Positions 1 through 8,849 of a stretch of DNA of 17,663 nucleotides are shown one piece after another (position 1 is the first letter of the stretch; each line of letters starts with the position of its first letter). The stretch is from positions 1-17,663 of the forward strand of contig CAZADH010000115.1 in NCBI GenBank assembly GCA_964483805.1, written 5' to 3'. Under the pieces are notes generated by a model that had not been told where the DNA came from, searched no databases, and saw only the letters and a list, made by a program, of their open reading frames with translations. Position numbers and translations under genes: made by a program. The stretch comes from CAZADH01 sp964483805. GTDB taxonomy: Bacteria > Muiribacteriota > Ozemobacteria > Ozemobacterales > Ozemobacteraceae.

Positions 1-978
1 CTGGCGCTCGAGGCGGCGCCCGACCCGATTCTGCAGACGACCCGTATCGACGCCGTGGCGGCGGGCGACCCCGGCGTGGCCTGGGGCACTGAGGCCGGGT
101 TGTTTCTGATCAAACCCCAAGGCGGGTTGGTACTGTGGACCCCCAAGAACTCGCCGCTCGGTGTCGGGGAGTTCGCGGCGATGGTCATGCGCAACAACGA
201 GATCTGGACGACCGTGCGCACCGTCTCGACCAGTCGGGGTCTCTTTCGTTGGGATGGCCGCGCCTGGACCACGTATCGGGAAACACGCAACGCCCTGTTG
301 ACCGAACGCGTCTCGTGCCTCCATTGTGATTACGACGATTACGTCTGGATCGGGTTCGACGACCTCGGGGTCAGCAAGTTCATCGGCGACGAGGTCCCGC
401 TCAAGTTGTTCAAGGAGTTCACGGTCAAGAAGGGCCTGCTCTCAGGCGTCGTCCAGGCGATTCTCCTGCAGGGCACGCATCTGTGGATCGGCACCCAGCG
501 CGGCATCTGCCGTTACCGACTCGAACGCGAGTCGATGTCCGGCCTCAACGTCGATACCTGGCAATGGGGTTCGGGCTTGCCGGCTCGCTCGGTCACCAGC
601 CTCGCCATCGTTGGCGATGCCCATCTGGGCGCCGGCGCCCTGCTCGCGGGTACCGAGCGGGGCCTGGCCCTCTTCGACGGCAAGCAATGGCAACTGCAAG
701 CGTCGGGGGCCGCGCGGGTAGCGCCGGTGAACGCGATTGCCGTCGATGGCGATGCGATCTGGATCGCCGGCTACAATGGGCTGCAACGCTGGTGCAACGG
801 GCAACTCGAGCCGATCATCAACGCCCGGCACGGCTTGCCGGCAAATGAAATACGTTGTATTGCCGTCGAAGAGTGCCCCGATGGCGGCGCCCGCATCTAT
901 CTGGGCACGCCCCAGGGAGCTGCAATCATCGTGCGCAAACCCACTTCAGGCAGCACCGGCCCCCTCAGCGGGAAATAG
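1..978 (+). CDS. Beta-propeller (Reg_prop-like) protein, 3' part
   Basis: The reading frame is open from base 1, so the true start lies upstream; 325 residues are visible. The sequence shows repeated propeller blades with the pattern W-I-G-T-x-x-G-[IL], for example VWIGFDDLGVSKF, LWIGTQRGICRY, LLAGTERGLALF, IWIAGYNGLQRW and IYLGTPQGAAI, each followed by an aromatic strand (W or F) and a G-L-P/S-x-x-V turn. This is the signature of the two-component-regulator propeller family, usually the periplasmic sensing part of hybrid histidine kinases or a stand-alone ligand or protein-binding propeller. No kinase, GGDEF or membrane segment follows: the protein ends shortly after the last blade with a G/S/T/P-rich tail, so if it is a sensor the signalling domain would have to be N-terminal or on another protein. 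It converges on the next gene with only five bases between stop codons. Confidence 0.8.
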   Translation: MALEAAPDPILQTTRIDAVAAGDPGVAWGTEAGLFLIKPQGGLVLWTPKNSPLGVGEFAAMVMRNNEIWTTVRTVSTSRGLFRWDGRAWTTYRETRNALLTERVSCLHCDYDDYVWIGFDDLGVSKFIGDEVPLKLFKEFTVKKGLLSGVVQAILLQGTHLWIGTQRGICRYRLERESMSGLNVDTWQWGSGLPARSVTSLAIVGDAHLGAGALLAGTERGLALFDGKQWQLQASGAARVAPVNAIAVDGDAIWIAGYNGLQRWCNGQLEPIINARHGLPANEIRCIAVEECPDGGARIYLGTPQGAAIIVRKPTSGSTGPLSGK

Positions 979-983
979 CGGTC

Positions 984-2300
984 TCAGGGTTCACCCTGCT
1001 GCTGCGTGAACATGGTGCGGGCCCGGCGATTCGTCAGAATGTTCGCGGCATCGGCAAACGATACGGCGATGTCGACATCGCGCGCCCGCTCCCCCGACGT
1101 GGCCATGGGGTCAACGATGCCAAACGCATCGGTGACATGATCGAGGAACGGCACCTCGGCAATCAGGCGAAACGACCCGATGGCAGCGGCCGCGAAACGA
1201 TCGGCCTCGACATCACCGGTGCGGCGCGAGTACAGACACGGATGCTGACAAGCGTTGGCGCCAAAGTTCTCACGCACGGTATTCGGCGGCAATGCGCTCT
1301 GGCTGCCGACTGTCGGCGACGGCGCGGGGGCGGGCGTCGCCAACGGCGAGCTCGCTGGCCGAGGAAATTCGAGGACTGCCGGCGTGCCTGAGGCGCTTGC
1401 CGTGCCGATTTGCGAACCCCAATGGCTCTCATACCAGCGGGGCAGAACGACCGCGGCGGCGGGCGACAGAAAGAACCGCGCCAGCTTACCGGTGCGCCGA
1501 TGCCCGCTGCGCAGCGTCTTCTCGCGTTCGATAATCATCAGTTCGCGCGCGTATTCGCCCTTGTTGGTCATGAAATCGACGTCGGACGCCCGGCGGATCT
1601 TGAGCGCAATCATATTGATACGATGTTGCAGGTCACCGCGCACATCGGGGGTCATCTTGCCAACCTCGCGCTCGAAGATGGCCATGAGCTCTTGCAGGTA
1701 CTCACGCCCACGGGTGCGCCACACGTGCTCCGGGGTCGAGCGGATCAGTTCGACGATCGGCAGGGTCTTGGCGCTGCCGGCGACCTGACCCACACGCACC
1801 GGTTGCTCGAAGTCGATCTCAGGCACGACGCACGGTGCAAAGCCCCAGAACACATCGATCTGCGACCGCGTGAGCTGGCTGGCGACCCGGTCTTCGAGGC
1901 CGGCGATCTCGTCGAGCATCTCGCCGACGATGTGGTGATACTGCCGATTCTCGTCGATGGCCGCCGGGCGTGATTTGGGGGGCTCCTCCGGCAATGAGGT
2001 GTAAAGGTCGTCGCGCAGTTGCTGCAAGGCCTTCAGCGTGGGTCGCTGCTCGAGCCGGGCCAGGGTCCGGGTGCGAATTGCCTGGGCTTCACTTGCCAAC
2101 GCGGCGAGGGCGGTCGTCTGTTCCTTCGTTAAATACAGGCCGCGCAGCAGATTGAGAATCGAGATCTCTTCAGTCACTGCGCACACGGCATCGACCGACG
2201 CCGGGTGACCGCAAATCGGTCCGGGCTGGGCCAGAGCGGCAAACGTCAACAGAACCAACAACCCGACACGACAGCGCAACGTCACTCGCCGAACATACAT
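984..2300 (-). CDS. Exported protein of unknown function with LTKEQ motif
   Basis: I do not recognise a named family. The start at 2300 is preferred over in-frame ATGs up to 2357 because AAGGGAG lies seven to eight bases upstream and the protein then begins with a clean Sec signal (MYVRRVTLRC, then a hydrophobic stretch ending AALA|QP, about residue 24), giving 438 residues. The mature N-terminus has a long helix with LYLTKEQ near residue 55, recalling the LTxxQ motif of Spy/CpxP-like periplasmic helical proteins, though the protein is far longer than those. Residues about 60-300 are mostly charged, probably helical. A Pro/Ala/Ser-rich linker (about 325-350) leads to a C-terminal segment with paired cysteines (ACQHPC). 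The gap from the radical SAM gene upstream is 75 bases with no terminator, so co-transcription is likely. There is no cytochrome CxxCH motif. Confidence 0.7.
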   Translation of the reverse strand: MYVRRVTLRCRVGLLVLLTFAALAQPGPICGHPASVDAVCAVTEEISILNLLRGLYLTKEQTTALAALASEAQAIRTRTLARLEQRPTLKALQQLRDDLYTSLPEEPPKSRPAAIDENRQYHHIVGEMLDEIAGLEDRVASQLTRSQIDVFWGFAPCVVPEIDFEQPVRVGQVAGSAKTLPIVELIRSTPEHVWRTRGREYLQELMAIFEREVGKMTPDVRGDLQHRINMIALKIRRASDVDFMTNKGEYARELMIIEREKTLRSGHRRTGKLARFFLSPAAAVVLPRWYESHWGSQIGTASASGTPAVLEFPRPASSPLATPAPAPSPTVGSQSALPPNTVRENFGANACQHPCLYSRRTGDVEADRFAAAAIGSFRLIAEVPFLDHVTDAFGIVDPMATSGERARDVDIAVSFADAANILTNRRARTMFTQQQGEP

Positions 2301-2375
2301 TATATTGCTCCCTTCGCAATCACTCTGCATAGCCGGTAACGCCAACTTCGCCGACAATCGGCGCAGGGTGCCGCA

Positions 2376-3527
2376 TCACTCCCTGCCCCCGGTCATTGCC
2401 GGATCGACGAGATCGTCGCGCCAGACGCCGGGCACGGCCGTGCCGCATTTCGGGCACTTGCCCGAGCGCAACGCACTCTTGAGGATCTGGAACCCAAGTC
2501 GCTCGACGAGCACGGTTTTGCACTGGTGACACCAGGTGTGATTGCCCTCATGCCCCGGGATATTGCCGGTGTAAACATAACGTATGCCAGCTCCCATGGC
2601 CAGCTTGCGCGCATTCTCGAGCACCTGCGTCGGCGTCGTCGGCAGGTTCTTGAGTCGATACTGCGGGTAGAACCGCGAAAAATGCCACGGCACATCGGGG
2701 CCTAGGTTGTCGGCGAACCACTTCACCCCGGCCTCGAGCGGCTGGGGCTGATCGTTGAGCGTCGGCACCAGCAACGAGACCACTTCGAGGTGCTTGCCGG
2801 CGGACTTGATTGCTTTCAACGCCGCCTGCACCGGTGGCATCCGGCCACCAATAACCTTGGCGTAGTACTCTTCGGTAAAGCCCTTCCAGCCGATCACGAA
2901 AGCATCGATCAACGGGAACAGGTCGGCCAGCGGCTTTTCGTTGATGAAGGCGGCGCTGACCATCACGGTGGCGAGTTTCGCCTGGCGCGCCAGCTTCGCG
3001 ATTTCTTTCATATACTCGATGTAAATGACTGGATCGGTGTAAAAGAAGCAGATGGCCCCGATCTGGTAGTCCATCGCCTTGCGGATGACTTCTTCGGGCG
3101 GCAGGGTGAAGTTCTCGGTGTCGGTCGGACCATTCTGCGAAAACTGCCAGTTCTGGCAGTACTGGCAATTGAGGTTGCAGCCCGCCGTGGCAATCGACAT
3201 GCCCTGCCCCTGCACATGAAAGTGAAACAACGGGCATTTGCCCAATGGGTCGACGGCCATGACGCAAGGGAGCCCGTAAACGAGGCTGCGGTACTGGCCG
3301 TTGCGCGTGCCGCGGGCGCGACAGTGGCCGTCTTCGCCCTCGCCACGGACGCAGCCGTTCGGACACAACTGGCACTGCCAGCGCCCGTCATCGAGCTTGA
3401 CGGCGTATTCGGCCGTCCGATCGGACAGCGGCTTTGCGGCAGCAAACACGGGCGGACACAACGACCCCAGGCACCCGGCCGCACCCAGCGCAGCCGATGT
3501 CTGCAAGAAACAACGACGCGTAATCAT
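2376..3527 (-). CDS. amrS: AmrS-family radical SAM enzyme with twin-arginine signal
   Basis: This is a radical SAM protein of the AmmeMemoRadiSam (AmrS) family. The start at 3527 has GGAGGT six to seven bases upstream, giving 383 residues; an in-frame ATG at 3569 has no such site. In order: a twin-arginine signal (TRRCFLQ, residues 3-9, then an Ala/Gly/Leu core with Cys19 in a loosely lipobox-like AAGC); an N-terminal cysteine cluster C52-x2-C55-x3-C59 with C69; the radical SAM motif CNLNCQYC (Cys117, Cys121, Cys124) for the 4Fe-4S cluster; the barrel core with family-typical YTxxP-like and PTLND segments; and a C-terminal zinc-ribbon-like pair (CHQC and CPKC). In other genomes AmrS is encoded near AMMECR1-like and MEMO-like genes and its reaction is unsettled; neither partner is visible here. 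The Tat signal implies export of the folded Fe-S protein, which is odd for an enzyme needing SAM and reductant. Confidence 0.9.
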   Translation of the reverse strand: MITRRCFLQTSAALGAAGCLGSLCPPVFAAAKPLSDRTAEYAVKLDDGRWQCQLCPNGCVRGEGEDGHCRARGTRNGQYRSLVYGLPCVMAVDPLGKCPLFHFHVQGQGMSIATAGCNLNCQYCQNWQFSQNGPTDTENFTLPPEEVIRKAMDYQIGAICFFYTDPVIYIEYMKEIAKLARQAKLATVMVSAAFINEKPLADLFPLIDAFVIGWKGFTEEYYAKVIGGRMPPVQAALKAIKSAGKHLEVVSLLVPTLNDQPQPLEAGVKWFADNLGPDVPWHFSRFYPQYRLKNLPTTPTQVLENARKLAMGAGIRYVYTGNIPGHEGNHTWCHQCKTVLVERLGFQILKSALRSGKCPKCGTAVPGVWRDDLVDPAMTGGRE

Positions 3528-3579
3528 GACGAGTACCTCCAGTGGCTGAGTGCGCCCCAGGAAGCGCACCCGTTACAAG

Positions 3580-3588
3580 ATTATAGCA
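3580..3588 (-). promoter_or_regulatory. Extended -10 promoter for amrS
   Basis: Read on the minus strand the sequence is TGCTATAAT: a perfect TATAAT hexamer with the TG of an extended -10. No good -35 is present at 17 bases, which is usual for extended -10 promoters. Transcription would start near 3573, giving a leader of about 45 bases before the amrS ATG at 3527. It would also serve the 438-residue gene downstream. Confidence 0.75.
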
Positions 3589-3767
3589 CCGGAACGCATT
3601 GATTTCCGGAGGCGCCCCGTTGTTCCCCGGCCGACTCGGCAACACCCTCTCGTTGCGTCGTTTCAGACGGCTTGCACGGGGCGGAACCACGGTGTACCCT
3701 GAAAAGACCACAGAACGCATCGGATCGCATCGAGGTGCCGTCGTGTGGCCAAGGAGGAAGATCGACC

Positions 3768-5312
3768 ATGATGAAGAAAACCCTGGTTCTGGCTGTGCTG
3801 ATCATGCTGGTTGGGTTTGCCCCGACCTGGGCGGCTGAGAATGCTGCCGACAGCCCAACTCGAGTCGTATCCGCCAATGTGATCGCCCAGGGCGTTGAAG
3901 CCGTCTTCGACGCGATGGGTTCGGGGCAGTCCGATCCCAAGGCCCGCGTCCGCTTCCTGCCGGCCAACGTCGAGTCGTGGTACGCCCGCTGGTACATTCT
4001 CGACAACGCCAAGAAGTCGATCGACACCACGTATTTCATCGTCGAGCAAGACATCTTCGGCATGAGCATGCTCGGCATGTTGATGAAGAAGGCGCGCGAA
4101 GGCGTGAATATCCGCATCATGGTCGATGCCCGCGGCACCAAGGGCTTGTCGCGCAAGTTCCTCGGCCAGGACGTTCTGCAAGAAATGGCCAAGCTCAAAA
4201 ACGTGCAGATTCGTGTGTTCAACCCGGTCTCCACCGCGCTGTTGTCAGCCTTCGAAGACATCCGCAATGTGACCGCGAGCAACCACGACAAGATTCTGCT
4301 GGTCGATGAGCGTTTCCTGATCACCGGCGGCCGCAACATCTCAAAGAACTACTTCGTTGACCCCAGCGATATTCCGACCGTCTACCGTGACACCGATGTC
4401 GTCATCGACAGCGGCATGGTGGCCCAGCAGGCCAAACAAGCGTTCGACGAGGAATTCACCGGCGCCGGCAACTTCAAGATCGACAAAGACCTGCTCGGCG
4501 ACATCGACGACATGCACCGCCACCTCGACATCGCCTACCAGGCGATGCGTCGCTGGATGCTGGGTTCGGGCGTGACCAAGATCGACCCGGCCAAGGTCTC
4601 GAAAGACACCGCCAAGCTGCTCGAAACCTACAACGAGGAGTTGCAGCAGTACAAGAAGCTCACTGCTTATGCCTCCTTCCGCCTGTTCCAGGGTGAGCGG
4701 CAGTATCCGACCAAGATCCTCGACAAGCATTCGATCCGCGGCTTCAAGAACGACATCACGCCCAACATTCTGGCCCTCATGGATGCGGCGAAGAAAGAGA
4801 TCATCATCCAGAATCCATACGTCGTATTGACGCCGTATTGCGAAGCCGCATTGCAGCGCGCCAACGACCGGGGCGTGAAGATCATCATCCACACCAACAG
4901 CCCGATGAGCTCCGACAGCCTGTTGACCCAGGCGATGTTCGTCGGCGACTGGAAGAAGATCCTGGCGAAGATGCCGAACTGCGAGATCCATGCCTACAAA
5001 CTGACCAACAAGTTGCACTCGAAGGTGTTCGTGTTCGATCGCAAGGTGGCCGGCATCGGCACATACAACATGGATTACGTTTCAGAGCAGATCAACTCCG
5101 AAGAGATCGCGGTGGTCAAGTCGCCGGCATTCGCCGGCCAGGTCGCACACCGCATTTATGAAGACATCAAGAACTCGTTCCAGTACAAGGTCAAGGTCGG
5201 CACCGACGGCACGGTCGAGACCGTGTTCGGGCCCGAGACCCATTCCGATGCCAAGGTCATGCAGCGCCTGCAGTGGCTGCTCAAACTGCGCTGGTTGCGC
5301 CCGTTGATCTGA
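3768..5312 (+). CDS. Secreted phospholipase D-family protein, ClsC/YmdC-like
   Basis: This 514-residue protein has two HKD catalytic motifs. The start at 3768 has AAGGAGGAAG at 3751-3760; the ATG at 3771 is equally possible. A Sec signal (MMKKTLVLAVLIMLVGF, cleavage near TWA|AEN, residues 22-23) is followed by the first PLD domain with His173-x-Lys175-x4-Asp180 (HDKILLVD, then GGRNIS) and the second with His417-x-Lys419-x4-Asp424 (HSKVFVFD, then GTYNMD). Two HKD motifs form one active site that transfers or hydrolyses phosphatidyl groups. Length, layout and the C-terminal tail (GTDGTVETVFGPET, then a Leu/Trp-rich end) resemble ClsC/YmdC cardiolipin synthases; that family normally stays at the inner membrane, whereas a cleavable signal here would place it in the periplasm. 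An uncleaved anchor is the alternative. It is a single-gene unit, divergent from amrS, with its own terminator. I found no convincing promoter upstream. Confidence 0.88.
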   Translation: MMKKTLVLAVLIMLVGFAPTWAAENAADSPTRVVSANVIAQGVEAVFDAMGSGQSDPKARVRFLPANVESWYARWYILDNAKKSIDTTYFIVEQDIFGMSMLGMLMKKAREGVNIRIMVDARGTKGLSRKFLGQDVLQEMAKLKNVQIRVFNPVSTALLSAFEDIRNVTASNHDKILLVDERFLITGGRNISKNYFVDPSDIPTVYRDTDVVIDSGMVAQQAKQAFDEEFTGAGNFKIDKDLLGDIDDMHRHLDIAYQAMRRWMLGSGVTKIDPAKVSKDTAKLLETYNEELQQYKKLTAYASFRLFQGERQYPTKILDKHSIRGFKNDITPNILALMDAAKKEIIIQNPYVVLTPYCEAALQRANDRGVKIIIHTNSPMSSDSLLTQAMFVGDWKKILAKMPNCEIHAYKLTNKLHSKVFVFDRKVAGIGTYNMDYVSEQINSEEIAVVKSPAFAGQVAHRIYEDIKNSFQYKVKVGTDGTVETVFGPETHSDAKVMQRLQWLLKLRWLRPLI

Positions 5313-5337
5313 CCGTTTCGATATATCCGCGTTCGCG

Positions 5338-5370
5338 ACGGCCCCGGCAGCAATGCCGGGGCCGTTCTTC
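5338..5370 (+). terminator. Rho-independent terminator after the phospholipase D gene
   Basis: A perfect 12-bp GC-rich stem (5338-5349 with 5354-5365) closes a GCAA tetraloop and is followed by a short pyrimidine run, TCTTCT. It begins 26 bases past the stop codon at 5312. The T-run is imperfect, but the stem and GNRA loop are typical. Confidence 0.8.
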
Positions 5371-5483
5371 TGGGTGGACCACCGAAGTCGAGCGCACCAA
5401 AAGCGCGACGGGCAGAAGCGCCGAAGCACAGAGGCAAGCCACGGCCAAGACAGATCTGCTCGTTTCTTCGCCAACGGACACGG

Positions 5484-5540
5484 GGGCCGGGTGAACCCGG
5501 CCCGCTGTCGAACAATAGAATTGGGCGCCCGCGGGCGCCC
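5484..5540 (-). terminator. Two GC-rich inverted repeats after the 20-residue-repeat gene
   Basis: The gap between the convergent genes ending at 5312 and 5553 holds two more hairpins. One is 5484-5491 with 5496-5503 (8-bp stem, TGAA loop). The other, 5523-5540, is a perfect 18-base palindrome that can fold as a 7-bp stem with a CGCG loop; on the minus strand it starts 12 bases past the stop codon and is followed by AATTCTATTGTT, a weak T-rich tail. I infer a terminator for the minus-strand gene, less certain than the plus-strand one at 5338. Nothing else is seen between 5371 and 5552. Confidence 0.4.
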
Positions 5541-5552
5541 GGCCCGGCAGGT

Positions 5553-6545
5553 CTACCTGGCGAACAGGTAGTAGTGCTGCAGGAAATCGCTCAGATCGAG
5601 GTTGACGAGTTTGAGGGCAACGGCCTCGCCGTTCATCTGGCCCGAAAGGGCCCCGGTGATCTTGTCGTACTTCAGGGCCACGGGGGCATTTGCGGCCCGG
5701 CCGTTCACCCAACCCGCATGCAGGTCGAACTGGAGAGCGGTCGCGGCTTGACCAATCGCGCCGCGGGCCGTGCCGGCCCGCCAGTCGAGCACCATGTCAT
5801 ACTCTGTATTGCCACTGACACCCGTCAAGGCAACCCGTTCGGGAGACCAATCGAGTTGCAGCGACACCAACGCTTGGTTGAGCGTGCCACCGATCAACGC
5901 TTGGTCGTGGTCGATTTTGATCTCGACCGGCAGAGCGTTGATCGAACCGGCGATGGTCCACTGGCGTCGGTCGAAGGTCAGGCGAACCGGGCGCTGACCG
6001 ACAGTACCGGCGATGGTGCCGATGACGGGAAGGCCACGAACACGCCGATCCACGATCGGGCGGATTTCGGCAAGGGCCTGCGCCAATCCCGCGGGGTCAA
6101 GGGGTGCCGCAGCGGCCTGTGTTGATGCGCACGACGCAGCCAATGCCGTCACCCGGGCAAGGATGCCGTCATCAGGAAGGTCACGCTGTGCCATGGCGAC
6201 GGCCAGTTTCTGACGCCAGGCATGGATCAATGGTTGAACCGCCGCGCGGTCGGCCGCACTCAGCGATTCGAGGCAGGCCACCAACTCCTCGGCCTCGGCC
6301 CCTTCCGCCCGCTCGAGCAGACGACGGACCGCCGCCTGCATGCGGGCATCGAGACTGCAACACGCCAGGTCGCGCCCCACCCCTTGCGGCGCACCGGCCA
6401 ACGCGGCACGTTGCGCCCGCACGAAGGCAATGAGCTGCAGATCGGCCACACCCTCGAGGCCGGTCGCCGGCGCAGCCGACGCCACAGCCACAGCGGTCCC
6501 CAGAACCACAACCAACAACACGAGTTTGCAGGTATTTCTCATCAT
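5553..6545 (-). CDS. Exported protein with seven 20-residue beta-type repeats
   Basis: No named family is recognised. The 330-residue protein starts at 6545 (or the adjacent ATG at 6542), with AGGAG about 13 bases upstream. A Sec signal (KLVLLVVVLGTAVAVASA|AP, about residue 24) is followed by an Ala/Leu/Arg-rich helical region (30-165) containing Cys61, Cys62, Cys91 and Cys139. From 180 onward the sequence is a regular repeat: glycines fall at 180, 200, 220, 242, 262, 282 and 302, and aspartates twelve residues after the first six (192, 212, 232, 254, 274, 294). The consensus is G-x-x-[NGA]-x3-[VAY]-x-[LIV]-x-[LFYI]-D, alternating hydrophobic residues as in beta hairpins. The last copy is degenerate and runs into FLQHYYLFAR at the C-terminus. 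I infer a periplasmic or cell-surface beta-repeat domain on a helical stalk. It has its own promoter and is transcribed away from the helicase gene. Confidence 0.8.
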   Translation of the reverse strand: MMRNTCKLVLLVVVLGTAVAVASAAPATGLEGVADLQLIAFVRAQRAALAGAPQGVGRDLACCSLDARMQAAVRRLLERAEGAEAEELVACLESLSAADRAAVQPLIHAWRQKLAVAMAQRDLPDDGILARVTALAASCASTQAAAAPLDPAGLAQALAEIRPIVDRRVRGLPVIGTIAGTVGQRPVRLTFDRRQWTIAGSINALPVEIKIDHDQALIGGTLNQALVSLQLDWSPERVALTGVSGNTEYDMVLDWRAGTARGAIGQAATALQFDLHAGWVNGRAANAPVALKYDKITGALSGQMNGEAVALKLVNLDLSDFLQHYYLFAR

Positions 6546-6599
6546 TTCTGAACCCCACTCCTGATTGCGATTGCCCCGATCGGCACCAACGACACCCTG

Positions 6600-6628
6600 A
6601 TTTTATGCTGGTTTCGACGACGAGGCAA
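6600..6628 (-). promoter_or_regulatory. Sigma-70 promoter for the 20-residue-repeat gene
   Basis: On the minus strand, TTGCCT (6623-6628, 4/6 to TTGACA) and TAAAAT (6600-6605, 5/6 to TATAAT) are separated by exactly 17 bases. Transcription would start near 6593, giving a leader of about 48 bases before the ATG at 6545. Confidence 0.6.
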
Positions 6629-6848
6629 GGTGCAGACAGGGAGCAAATCTAGATTGGATGCGGAGTTCGTCGCCATGAGCGTCGACACAAACCCAGCGTT
6701 GCACGAAATATGCAGCGTCAAACTCTATGGAAATCCGCTCAGAATGCCGATAATGAAAATGCAGTTTGCGAAAGTCGGCCATCCATGATATAAACGAACA
6801 GACGCTGGCGTTTGCCTCACCTTTGCGTGAGTCATCAAGTTGCAGCAT
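6603..6848 (-). CDS. Possible small protein, 81 residues (doubtful)
   Basis: An open frame from ATG at 6848 to TAA at 6603 is preceded by GGGAG with a seven-base gap. The product is unrecognised: MLQLDDSRKGEANAS, then an aromatic and histidine-rich centre (FRKLHFHYRHSERIS) and a C-terminal part with WVCVDAHGDEL. The stretch is visibly more AT-rich than its neighbours and third codon positions are mixed rather than strongly G/C, so a real gene would be of foreign origin or recently acquired. Against it: its 3' end overlaps the promoter at 6600-6628 and its body overlaps the opposing helicase promoter at 6766-6794, so this may simply be AT-rich regulatory DNA with a chance frame. Confidence 0.22.
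   Translation of the reverse strand: MLQLDDSRKGEANASVCSFISWMADFRKLHFHYRHSERISIEFDAAYFVQRWVCVDAHGDELRIQSRFAPCLHLASSSKPA
6766..6794 (+). promoter_or_regulatory. Sigma-70 promoter for the RNA helicase gene
   Basis: TTGCGA (6766-6771, 4/6 to TTGACA) and TATAAA (6789-6794, 5/6 to TATAAT) are spaced by exactly 17 bases. Transcription would begin near 6801, leaving a leader of about 180 bases before the ATG at 6983. The same TTGCGA hexamer with the same spacing precedes the 783-residue gene (15706-15734). Confidence 0.65.
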
Positions 6849-6982
6849 CGAGTCACTCCCAGGGGGAATGCCCCCCCGAGCGGCGGCCCATCCGGCAAGC
6901 CCGTCGCCCTTCACCCAGCCGGACACGTTTTTCGACTCGGCCTTTAGTCCGAGTCGTTGAGAAAGGTCCAGTAATCCTACCA
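6801..6982 (+). promoter_or_regulatory. Long structured 5' leader of the helicase mRNA
   Basis: Three hairpins can form in the predicted leader: 6816-6820 with 6827-6831 (CTCAC/GTGAG, six-base loop); 6862-6866 with 6871-6875 (five G:C pairs, AATG loop); and 6933-6940 with 6949-6956 (perfect 8-bp stem CGACTCGG/CCGAGTCG, eight-base loop) after a run of five T. The last ends 26 bases before the ATG. No strong Shine-Dalgarno sits in front of the ATG (the best is AAAGG, about 16 bases upstream). Long structured leaders are known for cold-shock genes and for some bacterial DEAD-box helicases that regulate their own mRNA; that this one acts so is inference. Confidence 0.45.
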
Positions 6983-8767
<1,785 letters not shown>

Positions 8768-8792
8768 TCGACGGAAGCGTTCTCGTTAACTG

Positions 8793-8825
8793 AAGCCACC
8801 CCGGCAGTCGCCGGGGTGGCTTTTT
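8793..8825 (+). terminator. Rho-independent terminator after rhlE
   Basis: A perfect 13-bp stem (8793-8805 with 8810-8822) closes an AGTC tetraloop. Its base runs into a tract of five T (8821-8825), 25 bases past the rhlE stop codon. The opposite strand lacks a T-tract, so it should not stop the convergent gene ending at 8850. Confidence 0.92.
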
Positions 8826-8849
8826 ACATACGCCGTATTGCGAAACGAA

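Noticed and set aside
2299..2304. A perfect TATAAT on the minus strand at the start of the 438-residue gene.
   Set aside because: It overlaps the ATG itself, so transcription from it would begin inside the coding region. It would not express the signal-peptide form and probably arises from the local codons.
2349..2363. A six-base-pair inverted repeat between amrS and the 438-residue gene as a terminator.
   Set aside because: The stem is short and there is no T-tract; read-through is more likely.
6812..6982. An upstream TTG start for rhlE adding 57 residues.
   Set aside because: The extension is low-complexity, is not part of the DEAD-box core, and reads through three leader hairpins; the ATG at 6983 fits the family.
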